DNA of 64,000 nt from Himantopus leucocephalus (Eukaryota; Chordata; Aves; Charadriiformes; Recurvirostridae), in assembly GCA_003993805.1 (NCBI GenBank), contig RSEF01000001.1, positions 184,230,341 to 184,294,340 on the forward strand, read 5' to 3'. Below are positions 50,034-62,700 of this stretch, in pieces. Positions within the stretch are counted from its first letter, which is position 1, and each line of letters begins with the position of its first letter. The notes beneath the pieces were generated by a model. That model did not search any database. It was given only the letters and a program-made list of their open reading frames with translations, and was not told the origin of the DNA. A program made the position numbers and the translations under genes.

Positions 50034-53000
50034 ACTTAATCTAATCTAAAAACTATCTTTGGTGCTTACCATATGTAACTGCTATTGCATGCTTGTATGC
50101 ATGTGCACCTAACACCTAGCTTTATCAGTATCATGCTCTGTATCAGTGCTGTACTTAGAAACTGAATTGATACAGAGGTAGAGGTGCAGAGTTACAGAGG
50201 CTGCATGGACACAAATAACTTCTTTACTGATCTACTGAAAAGTCCTCAATGACGCTTCTTCACATTATTCACTATACTATTTGTTTCATACTACCTGAAT
50301 GCTTTGTCAATGGTTAAAAACTGAACTCAACGTGAAAGTGGCATGACAGCACAGTTGCGGATCTCACAGATCTAATACTTCTGTTCCAGTTTCAAGATGG
50401 GATTGTATAGTTTCTAGAAATGACTAACAGAAAACTTCTGTTTATATCCTGGTGCAGAAGCAGCAAACCTCATCACGGTCCATTTCCTTTCAAATTGCTC
50501 AGGAAAATAAAAGCCAAAAAATGTGAAGGAAATGCTAAAGAAGCAATTTTTCACTGTGGTAATAATGTTCTACAACACACAAAGCCAAATACTGCATTTT
50601 GTATCTGTGAGTGTAACTCAAATTCAGACTTGTAGAGGGTGCGAGGGAAAAAGATTTAAGCATAGGTCTTGGCTTAATTTAGAACTGATTGCTCATTAAT
50701 CTTTGGAATAGTTACCCAAGCTGTCTTCCAACTGCAGGGGAGGCAATTGGCTGCTAGCATCAAACCCTGCTGTGCAGTATTCAGTTCTTCTTTGGTACAA
50801 TATTTAGCCTTTTGTTCAATGTTTACATACACAAAATTATTGAGAAAAAATTGCTTAATGAGCTGGTAAAGTTGGATCAAAGGAGTTAGACATTCAGTGT
50901 CTGCAAGTGGGTAGCCAGTATGAACCCACTTGAGTTGTTAGATGTAAAGCATAATTATTTCACACTTTTGTTTTGGTAAGGCAGAAACCTCTGACTCCAT
51001 GGAAACTGAGGAACTGCTTAAGTTGCTGATTCAAAATCAGGAATAAGACGTGCAAAGACTAGATTTAATTGTGAATTATTACTTTGTGCCTTCTCTGAAC
51101 CAGAAGAATTTGATTTTTCTCTTCTGCGAGGTAAAGAAGTAACACTTTGTAGCTATAGAATGAAAGATTCTGTGGGATGGTTAAGATTATTTTAGCTTTT
51201 GGCTTTTCCTAGTGGCTGTATCACCTGGAAATGTGGAAATGATGAACTCTGATGTGTCCTTTCCACTAAGCAGGGAAAGAATTGGCAAGAGTGATTTCCA
51301 ATCAGGACACACATTGTACGTTTGCTTGAGCAGGTGGGAACCTTTCCTTTGTCTCATTTAAAACAGACAGGCTAGTTGGTGACCCATATAATTCTTTCTG
51401 TGTTGTCTGAGATTCTTCTTTAGTTTGAGTGACAAAGACTGAATTCTTTGAAGGTCACATAAAGTGTTGAATGATATAATGTTGGTCACATTAGAAACCA
51501 GACCATGAACTATCCATCTGAGAGCAGAGCTGCTAACTGACCAATTCCACTGGTGACCTTGGTTGAATATCACTTTTTTTAGCTTAAAAGTGTCATGGAA
51601 CAGCCCAAGTTCATCAGCCTTTACCTTCTGACTTGGCACAGAAATAAAATACAACAGAAAAATAATAGTATAACATGTGTTGAATGACAAAAATTCTATT
51701 TTTAGATGGGTATCTGAGATGAAAGAATAGTTCTGTACAAGTGCAAAAATGTCGATATAGGACTGTTGTTAGTGAATTATCAATCAGAATGGTATTTATT
51801 TTTAGGAAATAAATGCATTTAAATGTTAGTATTATCATGATTAGAAAGCAGTGTGCTAATAAAGCCTAAGTAAAGAATACATGTGAATTTCAGGACTGTT
51901 GGCCTCCGAGTAATTTCAAGGAGCCTGAGGACAAGGACTTCCATGTTATGTTCAGTTTTATATCCCTATTCTGGCAGCAAAGGACAAATTGAGTAATGGG
52001 AAACTCATGCCAGTCAAAAACATTTTATTTAGTGTAATCCCTTGTCAGGCTAATGTAAAGGCATATATCTTATTTTAACGGGACTGCCGCTGATCTGTCA
52101 AGTAAAAAGAGTAAGTTGTGCAGCTTAAACATGTTAGTCTTTCTGTCTTGAAAAGACACCCAAATGTGAGCTATGGCTGCTGTCTACAGCCATAAAACCA
52201 AAACACCTGACAATGGTCAGAGAAATTAAAACAGATGCTCTATCGTGCAATCAAGTCAGAATTAAGAGTTTTACCTGTTGTGAGCCCTATTATTGTAGGG
52301 CAAAATATTTTAAAGGAAGGAATATCTCACAAGTGTATAAAACAGAATAATCGTAACAGGTACTTTCAACATAAGTATGGAATTTTAGTTATTATTGCAT
52401 CAGCACAGATCTATGAATTATGTACAGACATATTCTATTGCATTAGTTGTCTATGCCATTTGATATATAAGACATACCATTTTCAGAAATAAATATAAGA
52501 TTTGGTTTTCACTGGTGAAATATTTAATCATTTTTGCTGCCAATTTTATAAATTTTAAAAATTTCCCTTTGAAAACAATCAAGGGTCATTCTCTTTTCTT
52601 TGTTGATAAAAAGTGATAACAAAATTGTATGTATGTGTGAAACAGGTTCTGCACCACAGTCATGGAAATGTTTTTCATATGTTTTTTATTGTTTATAGTC
52701 ATAGTATATAGTATAATATGTATATTTTCATATGGCATGAAATACCTCTATTTTCCACAGAAAAGTTGAAATTTCTGTAATGATTATATTAGTGAAAGCC
52801 AAAAGCTTCTGTCTGAAAACTTGTTCCCATAGTAACCGGAATTTTCTGTGGGAAATATGTAGCCATGTTTAATCTGGTGTGGAGGTATCATGTTTTAGTC
52901 TCTTCCCTCAGAGTGTTGGCTCTGAAGGAAAGTAAGAAGCTTATGGGTAAGAAGCAAATCTGACTGCACGGGCCCATTTGTTCAGACAGGGTGTCTCACA

Positions 53001-53392
53001 AGCTAGCTGTTGAGCACCTTATGGATGGTAGAAACAGACAATCTCTTATCTCATCTGTCTCATTCCCATAGTCTTCTATTATCTTCGAACCTTATTATGT
53101 TCCTACCATGTTTAGTTTCTTATAATTTCATTCTTCTAATCCGAATGGCTAGCACCAATTCAGAAAACAAAATGTTGAGATATCTGTTTTTCTTTCTAAA
53201 TCTTTGCCAGCAGACCAGCCAGATCCTTTTCTCTGCAACTCCATACTATTCCCAAAGCATTACTATTTTACGCTTTTATCCATGGCTGTCAGAGTAAATG
53301 CATGAAGCCATGTTTACAGGTATTATAAATACACATGAAAATATGCCAGGCCCTTATTTTAAAATACTTTACCAGCCCAGAGATGTAATGGT
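50034..53392. other. AT-rich noncoding stretch
   Basis: No gene or classified transposon. The open frame of 110 codons at 51358-51690 (minus) has no recognisable family. Confidence 0.5.
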
Positions 53393-53438
53393 AATAGAAT
53401 CATAGAATAGTTTGGGTTGGAAAGGACCTTTAAAGATC
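53393..53438 (-). mobile_element. CR1 LINE 3' end, left of gap
   Basis: ATAGAATCATAGAATAG followed by TTTGGGTTGGAAAGGACC and TTTAAAGATC is the reverse complement of a CR1 tail. It belongs to the same insertion as 53539-53812; the gap lies between. Confidence 0.93.
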
Positions 53439-53538
53439 NNNNNNNNNNNNNNNNNNNNNNNNNNNNNNNNNNNNNNNNNNNNNNNNNNNNNNNNNNNNNN
53501 NNNNNNNNNNNNNNNNNNNNNNNNNNNNNNNNNNNNNN
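53439..53538. other. Assembly gap, 100 N, inside a CR1
   Basis: Both sides are the same minus-strand CR1. The left side is the extreme 3' end and the right side is late ORF2, so the missing piece is the rest of the 3' UTR and the end of ORF2. That is probably several hundred bp, longer than the 100 N shown. Confidence 0.95.
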
Positions 53539-53812
53539 GTCCACATCTTTCCTGTGTTGAGGGCTCAGAGCTGGATGCAGTTACTCCAGGTGGGTTCTCA
53601 CCACAGCGGAGTAGAAGAGCAGAATCACTGCCCTTGACCTGCTGGCTGTGTTTCTTTTCTATGCAGACCAGGATATGGTTGGCTTTCTAGGCTGTGATCG
53701 CACATTGTTGGCTGATGTCCAGCTTTTCATCTACCAGTACCCCCAAGTCCTTCATGGTGGGGCTACTCTCAATCACATTGAGAAGTTACCCGACACCTTC
53801 ACCCAGTGAATT
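53539..53812 (-). mobile_element. CR1 LINE fragment (end of ORF2), right of gap
   Basis: Reverse-strand CR1 landmarks: TCTTTCCTGTGTTGAGGGCT, GAGCTGGATGCAG, CTGCTGGCTGTGTTTCTTTT, GGATATGGTTGGCTTTCTAG, CACATTGTTGGCTGATGTCC and CCCCCAAGTCCTTCATGG. It corresponds to the C-terminal region after the reverse-transcriptase domain. No open frame survives. Similarity fades near 53812. Confidence 0.92.
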
Positions 53813-56220
53813 ATTTCATTCTGCAGGTGTGTCCACATGATCTTAGTTATATATGAGAACTGTTGTGCAAAGACTCATTTTAAATTAAAATGTGAATTAT
53901 TTTTCATGGGTTTGGACATTCCCAAACAAGTAGTATAGGATCCTTTTCTTTCTTTTTTTTTTTTTTTTTTAAATCCTTGATTGTTCTACTGACCGATCAT
54001 AAAAAGGGGCATCCCAGACAGGACAGAAACAAAGGACATCTGTCAAAAGTGGTTTTGAAGATAAAATTAGAACAATTAACAAGAAAAGGTGGTGGGTCAA
54101 AGGCTTCAATGTGGTGATTTAACTGCATAAAGTCTCCATGTGCTAGGGAGACAAAGTAAAAAAATTAACCTATTAAATAATTAGGCATGCTTTTTAAAAT
54201 TTTAATGGGTTGTTGCTGATCGGAAGTGAATTTCTGAGTCTGATATTCTTGACTATCTCACATTCCATGCAGCCACTCTGTAGAGTTGCTGTCGTGACTG
54301 TTTCTCACCATCAGACACCACATCTTGACAAACTCATTTCATCCTTTGTTTTTATAACCAACTCTCATTGCTTGACTTCTGACTGTGCTTCTTCATGTGA
54401 CTTATTGAGCCAGCGATCCCTGCCCTTCCAATGTGTTGCTGCTTAGATAGAATATTTCATTGTTCATCCCACTTGAAAGGATGACTCTCAGTGTTAACAA
54501 AGTCTGTGTTGATGGGAGATCAGTGTCAAGCATCATTTCAGTGTAATGATTACAGGGAAGACTGTTCTACCACTCTTCTCTGTGGACACCTACTGTACTC
54601 AACATTACAATATTTCTACAAATAATCGATTTATCATATATGGAAGCAACATTTTAGTCTCAAGCACAAACTTGGATTAATATCCAAATACTGATGAGTA
54701 GAAATAGGTGAAACTAGAACCAGTCACAGTAAAGATATTCTTCAGGTATCACAAAAGACCTGGCATACTGGTAATGCTTATTATACTCTCTTAATAGGTG
54801 GGTTAAGCCAAGGGACATTTCATAAAACATGAAATCAATAATAGTAATGTAGACTAATCATGAAGAAATGGCAAATGGAATATGACCTCTGGTTATTAAC
54901 TAAATAGCATAGGCAGTGTTTCTGTTTTCTCATTAATATCTTAAGCAATATAATGTGGAACAGCAGCTGAACCTACCACTTTGGGAATTATCAGCAGTTT
55001 TAATCATAGCAGATAAAGAAGTCCCTCAGCTTTGCCTCAGGGTCCATTACTTTCCTAAGCGGTACAAAGCTGCTGATATAAATGCCTCTGTCTCAGGTCT
55101 TCCTACTTAATTGTAACCACTACGCACCATATGTATTCTACTGTCTCCAGCTAGGTGTTATTAATATAGAAGCTCCGCATGTATTATCCATTGAATTGCA
55201 CTTCTTCAGGGAAATATAAATTAAATTGAATTATTACATACTTCCTTAGGTTAGTAATAAATGAGGAAGAGAAAAGAGAAGTAATCTTTGTTGATACACT
55301 AATTCCTTTTAAAACAGGGGGATTCAAATCACATTAGTATGACATGTATAGAATTCTCTTAATATTAAAAAGATATTTTCTTAGCCTTAGCAAGGATCAG
55401 TTAATTTCTTTTAATACCATCCTCATTTGCCATATATTATATTCAGCTTAGCAACACTAGCCCCACAGAATACAGGAATAAAACTTTATAAATTATATAA
55501 TCCACTAGATATCCCTGATTAACCAGGAAGTCTTTAAAAAAAGAATGGAGTGCAAAAGAGAACATTAAGTATCTATTTCTCTAAGCACAGTATTCTGGGT
55601 TTGAATTGGTGCTAGTGTATTGGCACACAAAAAGCTTTCATGATCAAAAATGTTCTCTTGTGAGGTTAGATGTCTGTCTTTTCATCTAGTATTGGAAAGT
55701 GATGGACTGTATGTTTGCCTGGAACTTGCATTTTAAATGTCTATATTTCATTTTAAGAAGGAGTCAAGTGTATTGGTTCCTAACTGGAAGTCTTTTTAGC
55801 ATGAAGTGCTGAAATATTTATTGCCAACCTGTGTTATAGACCAATTAATTTGCACAGAACTTTGGAGGACTTGCTTAGAGTAGGATTTTGCTTTGTATTG
55901 TGAATTTTGAGGAGTATGTGTTCATAATAATCTAAAGGATGACTCTTCCACAATTTGTGAGATTATGACTCGCATAGAATCAGCCATTCAGATACAGGGC
56001 TGGATAGATGCTGAATAAGATTTCAGCAACTATGCTTCTAAAGGTCTTTCCTTTAAAAACTTTCCTCAAAATGAGTTGAATCTGCTGCAAAGGTACATCA
56101 CTGTATGTGCCCTGCACTAATGAAAACATTTTAATGAGTATCCATATATACAATGTGTTGTCTGTACATATTTTATATACATTCTATGCACATGTGCATA
56201 CAAACTCATGTATTTTATGT
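53813..56220. other. AT-rich noncoding stretch
   Basis: A T homopolymer lies near 53951-53970. No gene or repeat class recognised. Confidence 0.5.
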
Positions 56221-56240
56221 GATAGATAGACAGATAGATA
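56221..56240 (+). repeat. (GATA)n microsatellite
   Basis: GATAGATAGACAGATAGATA: five units, one of them GACA. It lies about 55 bp before a CR1 fragment. Confidence 0.85.
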
Positions 56241-56296
56241 AAAATACATTCTTATTCTTGTGAGTTAACCCTGGTAGGCAGGCGTTGCCCTGTATG

Positions 56297-56711
56297 ACCT
56301 TCACGAGGTTCAGCAAGGCAAAGTGCAGGCTCCTGCACCGGGGTCTGGGCAACCCCTGGTATCAATACAGGCTGGGGGACGAGGGGATTGAAAGCAGCCC
56401 TGCCAAGAAGGGCTTGGTGGATGAAAAAAGTTAGACATGAGCCAACAGCATGTGCTCATAGCCCAGAAAGCCAACCAGGCTACATAGAAAAGAAGCACGG
56501 CCAGCAGGTTATGGGACATGATTCTGCCCCTCTGTTCCACTCTGGTGAGACCCCACCTGGAGTACTGCATCCAGCTCTGAGCCCTCAACACAGGAAAGAT
56601 GTGGACCTGTTAGAGCAGGGCCAGAAGAGGGTCACAAAAAGATCTGATCAGAGGGCTGGAAAACCTACAAAGAAAGGCTGAGAGAGTTGGGGTTGTTCAG
56701 CCTGGAGTTGT
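56297..56711 (+). mobile_element. CR1 LINE fragment (end of ORF2), no 3' end
   Basis: Sense-strand CR1: CACGAGGTTCAGCAAGGCAA, TATCAATACAGGCTGGGGGA, AAGCAGCCCTGCCAAGAAGG, CCAGCAGGTTATGGGACATG, GAGACCCCACCTGGAGTACT, AGGAAAGATGTGGACCTGTT and GAGAGTTGGGGTTGTTCAGC. Translation gives the C-terminal region of the CR1 polymerase with in-frame stops, a small deletion and frameshifts, so it is dead. Similarity stops abruptly after GTTCAGCCTGGAG, before the 3' UTR and tail. This is the reverse of the usual CR1 truncation, which removes the 5' end. Confidence 0.93.
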
Positions 56712-59700
56712 AAAACTCCAAGGTGTCATGACCACACAGTTGCTTCTCTGTATATGCCTGACACCATTTTCCTTCCTCCATTAAGAGGTTTCAGTCATTT
56801 GTGTAAATTCAATAATAACTATGAAATTTCAGTTGTTTTATAGGAATTACTGAGTTTGTGAACATGCTCCACTCTTTTTGATTGACATGGAAGTTATGAG
56901 AACATCCAAGATCTCTGCAGGAGGAATTGGCTGATCACTCTCATTGCCACCTCTTCATACTCAATTCTTGGCCTTCTAAAGGGACTTCTGAGCTTGTTTG
57001 TTTGTCACTGGAAGGTTATTAAACAACTTAAAAATCTATTTGTTCCCTTGTTTTTGGAAGTACTTTGTACTATTTGATACTCACGACAGGTTGTTAATCA
57101 AAAAAAATGGTGAAATAAACTTATTTCAAGTACATCAAATCACAACATTTACTTTGATAGTTCAGGGTACATCATGGTTCATATATGGTAGAGTGAGAAC
57201 GTGCCCCCAAAGACTGTTCAGTGTGGATGAAACTTCCCTTGAATTCAGAGCAGTTTAATACAGATGTGCTCCAAAATTCTGACAAAGAAAGTAGAAAAGA
57301 TAAATTCTTGATAAACAGTAGTTTCCTACCAAAATATTTTTTTTTTCTCAAGTTTTCCACCACTTATTAGGTGATAGAATACTGAAAGTCAAATTATTTT
57401 TACTAGTAAATCATATGGTCTGCTCGTATCTGAACTGTTCACTGTGCAGTATAGTATCTCAAATGCCTTTATAAAGTTAATAGCAACATCTGCCTGAGGC
57501 AACACACTCAGAAGACTTCTACACAGACTTTAGAAGAGGGATTACCACCAAATAGCATTTGAGCAGTTCAAATTGTAGATTTCACATGTGCTGGCAGCAA
57601 AGCTCTGCTGGGTGACCTAAATCCCTCGATGTAGTAGTAAGGTGCTACAGAGTTGACATCACCAGGTTAGGGTGAGGTCTGACCTAAGTCATATTTGCAA
57701 TATAGTTGTCAGGACCTTTCAGGAGACGTTGTCCCTTCTTGCTTGTGAACCATTCCTGGAATTTTCCCTCTCTTCATCTTAGCTATTTTTGTGCTCATTA
57801 TATTGCTTCAGTCAGTGGTAAGAAGAAGATATTAATTTGTGATATCACAGAAAGGATCTTGCTCTTTTCAAGATAGCATCCACAACTTGGTATTTCTCAT
57901 TACAATCAATGACTATATCTGTTCTTTCATAAAAAGTGGTATATAGTTCAGCCAATGTGATCCCAGTTCACATACATGTTCTTTCAGAAAGCATACTTTG
58001 ACCAAATTGTATCTGTTCTTGCAGTTTTGCCCTATGTACAGTGTCTGACTCTACTTTTAAAGACTTTTACTCAGCCAGCAGTGCAGGTATATCCAAAGAG
58101 CCTGTATCCTTCTCTACATGTGAAACTAAACAAATGATTATGATCCATCCCATATTAACATAGAAACTTTTTCTAATTTTGGTAAATCAATAGCAAGGCA
58201 TGAATCAGATTTTGTTTACAAAACAGTACAGGTGCAATTAACTAAGATATTACTGCTGTCTTGCAATCCATCTTTAAAACTGTCTTATTTGAGGGATACT
58301 TCGCTTGCAGTTCTACAGATAGAAACTGCTAAAGGCTTTTTTTTCTTTTTCTTTTTTTCCTTCCCATAGGTCTTCGTGTCTCTGATTTTTCTTAGTTTTT
58401 TCTACTGGGAGAAAATGAATTGTTTCATGAGGGAGTCGATTAGATCCTTGCAAAAACTTAAAAAAGGAATTTTGCAAGTTGTTGTTATGTCAGACTATGT
58501 GAGTGTAAAAGTACAGAAATGACTGGGACATCAGGTCTAGAAACTGAAGTCTGAAAAATCTGCTTTTTATTAGTGGGGATCAAATGCCATGCTCATATTT
58601 TTTCATATTTTAGACTTGAAAGACAGAGCAATGAATTTTTTTTTTTTGCTAGTGTTTTGGGTTTTTTTTAAATTACAGTAACACCTAAAATGTAAAGTAA
58701 TGTATTGAAACTTGTTGATGGAAATAAAAAATATGTAATTCTATTAACAGAGGGCTGGTTTGCTTAAGGACATGTAGTAACAAAAGCCACTAAGATAATT
58801 ACAAATTGTTATATACTGGATACAGGCAATAAAGAAAGTCTCCTATAGCACCAGTTTCTTTAAATCAAATCTAGAGTTTATCAAATTAAGTCCACATATG
58901 ATTAGATACTTTTATTTCATTATGGAGTTGTGAGAAAAACTTTTCCTTTGAACTTTGTGGGAGGGGAAGTAAAAATCCTGACTTCCACTACTTCAAGGAC
59001 AAAGCAAAGCATAATCTTTTCATTTTCAGGATATTTTTAAGCTAAAGAGGGCCACATCATTTGTATGCTGACATCCTTCCTATTGTTTTCATTAAAGAAA
59101 GAAGAATGAGAGTCTGAGAAATCTTGAGCTGCACCTGATAAAAAATTTTTAAAAGATGACCCTAACCTGTGGAGGATGATTTATGAAATCATGGTTTTCA
59201 TTATTAGACTTAGCGCTGACTCTGTTGTTTTTGATTGATATGCCTGGAGCTTATAGGCTTCATTTTTGCCTAAAGAGAAGAGCAAGGGCATTGGAATTTT
59301 ACTGGAGAACAAAGTTATGTAAAAGACATCCAGGTACAGGAACAGGTATCACAGAAGATAAAAGGGCTACAGAGAAAAAATATTAATGCTTTTAAAATTA
59401 CTATGTAATATATGTAAGGTTTAAATTTTAAACAATACTTTAGGGATAACAATGTTGAAAAAAAGAACAATTTACTTTTCATATGCAATCACTGAATGTA
59501 AGTTACTCTGGGTAATTTGATTCCCATCTCCGTATCTGTCACTATAAGCAAAAAAATAATAAAAAATCCCCTTAAAAAACCAGGAAAAAATAGTATAGTA
59601 GTCATATTTACTCATATTGACATATCTGTGGTGTCTAAACTGACAATATTGTGCATATCTCTTCTATTGGGGTTACAAAATGATATGACTGCCGTTTAAG

Positions 59701-62700
59701 ATACTGATGTCTAAACTGAGTTGACAGCCAAATATGTCCTACATTAAGATGCGGTTCAAATTTCATAGACAGTTCACCCATCCCGTTATCAATGTCCAGA
59801 TAAATGACAGTGTAATTTGTCTCTCATTTTTAAAAGTCTAAATTGTCAGAGTAATATTTCTCTGTGAAAAAAAAAAAAAATCCCATAATTTTGACTTGTG
59901 CCAAATTCAAACTAGAGAGGGAGAAGGTTACTTTGTTTGGAGAGCTAAGGGAACAAAATGAGTAATGTATTTTTATGGAATAAAATTGATTGAGAGTAAA
60001 ATATATTTCTGGAAAACAAGAGAGTAATATGTATTATAGTAATATTTACCGTAGTTGATATTATAGTCTTGTTTGCTGATAGTTCTTGTGCAAGTTAAAT
60101 TATGGAGGAACATAACACTGTAACTCACCCATCAGGGTCCAAAATATATTATGAATATTTTGTTGTCTTGTGATACTTAGGTTCACAAGTGCTGATATAT
60201 GTGGCATCTACTGCGAAGCATCATAGCAGCTGAGGCAAAGAGCTTTACATTGGAGTTTTCATCCTCATCTACTTGCAGTAAAACCACTTTACTGCAGAAC
60301 CCATTGGAAATGAACAATGAGGACAATTAAGCTAGATGCAGAATGAAACTACTACTACAGCGAGAACACGTTATCATGCATCATTTGCACTGCAGTAGCT
60401 GACAACAAACTTTAAACTTAAGGATTTACCTGCATTTGCTGTGGGCTGAGAGCCTGCAGTTGGTTATGTACCACACAGATGGGCTGACTCACTCGTGTTT
60501 GTAAAACCGCATTTCCTTGATCGTATGCCTTTGTCTTAAGCAAACCCTATTGCACCAGTAAGGGTTAAGGTGCATATACGCACCTGAAAAAGAAAAGACT
60601 GGCATAAGGGAGATGTGGAAAGATGAAGAGTGGAAAAGAGGTTCTTCTGATGAAAGAGTTCTAAGTCTCTTCTTTACTTATACCCATTTGTGCATATGTC
60701 TGAATATCATGTGCATAGTGGCTTTTAGACACCAAACCAGTAATAATTCTGTTATTAACATGTGCTGCGCAATAGTAGCTTCGTGCTGTAAGTTGAAACC
60801 TAATAAACCACAATCTGAGCTACTGATTTTTGGGAAAATACTGTAGACATTAGTTGCATTCTACACTGCACATGTGCATACAGTGCCACTTATATTATAG
60901 AAAATTTCAATATGAATAGAAGAATCCTAATGTATTTTTGATATGTGCAAAATTTTATGCTTTTGAGAGGTTTAAGTTTTGTCAAATTGGTATGAGGAAA
61001 TTGCTGCTCTGAAACATCACTAATCATAATTAGACTATTGCACAAATTTCTTTGTGCAACTGTCTCTTTTTAGCATAGATTCTAGATAGTGCCCATAATT
61101 GCTGTACTAAGCCTAGTAGAAAATAGGCATTATACAATAGTGACACGAGTGAGGAATTTGTGAACTTCAAGAAACTGAAGATATGTTCTTGACACCTCAA
61201 TGAAACATCAGGAATCTTTTAGATCATTAGAATAGTGAAATGCACCGTTCTTCTAGTGCCTATTTGGTTTTTATTGGTTCAGTTGTTTGTGACAATTTCT
61301 TAAAAATAAACAGACATATATGCAGCTTTGTATTTTTGTTCTGTTTTGTTTGTATGCATGAATTTTCTTTTGGCAGGCTAAGTACACAGTCCAGGAAACT
61401 TATTTCAATACGTTTTTGGATTTTTTCTGTTCTGTTTTTTTATTGAAGCAAGCTATACTGAACTGTATTCAATATTGGGTAGTAGAAGTTTCAACTTTAT
61501 TGTAATCTACAGTCTGATAGATGAATAAAAGGCTTGTGGACCATAATAAGGTAGCTTGCTTGATGGTTGGCTAGTAATATAAAACTGTCTCAGGACTGGA
61601 AAATCTATTCCATTTCTTTTAATGTAATTGAGTAAGCAATTTTGCTAATTCTTAAATAAAATCTCTCAAATAATGTTCCTTCTAATAACAAAGTCACAAC
61701 CCATACATTTGTAATCTCATAACAGTTTGCGTGCAGGAATTTAGACAGATCTATGTATAATATATTTTCTTCCTGCTGCAGAAAAATTTTCTTAGGCAAA
61801 ATATGTTTTATTACCAGGGTTTAGGGAATTTGGCCCATTCGTTAATCCCCAACTATTGCTTTTTTGCATGAAGCTGATTCTTGCTTGTGTTTTTGTTAGG
61901 CATGATCATTCCACCACATTCCAGGAACTGGGAAGCCTCTTTTTTCCAATTGAAATCACAGCTGTGTCCAGTCCTAGTAGAAAAATTAGTTTTTAGAGAT
62001 ATGCCAAGTACCTTTTTTTTCAAGTTCTCATGTGAATTCATACATTATTTATTGTAATACTAAAAGCATTATAAAAGATAATACATAAAACAAACAGACC
62101 TTGTTTAGGTCAGTCAATATGATTCTGAACTAAAGAATTGGTACACGGCTTCTGTGAGTTCTCATGTAGCTCTTGTCTGTGTAGATGAGTCCATGCCACT
62201 TCATACATCCTTTGTTTTACCCTTTTTTAAAAGCCATAATACTAATTTCAGTAGCTTAACTGATTTCAGTGGTGTTTTTTCTTAAGGTAAAACAGCGACA
62301 TTTTTGTACAAGCAAAAGAGAGTGCACTACTTTTTCATTAGTTTTCTGTTTCGTATTTCAGAAAATTACATTACAAATCTGACTCAGATGGAAACATATA
62401 CTTTTTTATCACATCTATAATGTTCGAGAAAAAAAAAAGTTGCATTAGAATAGATGTTTTATACACCCTGGATAGTTCATGGTACATTAATTTAGACTTC
62501 TTAAATTCAGCTGTTCTACGGAACAAGACATACTCAACCATATTTGTACTAAGTGAAAGGACAGAGTCACCATGAGAGCGTGACCCTTCCTATCTGTTAG
62601 ATGACTATTTAAGACACCTCTATACTGTTCTCTGATTCTCCACATTGACTGTAAAGGATGCTAACATCACTACTGCGCACTTAAACATATAACTTTTAAG

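Noticed and set aside
51358..51838. Two overlapping minus-strand frames of 110 and 74 codons
   Set aside because: No similarity to any family I know and no shared frame; probably chance.
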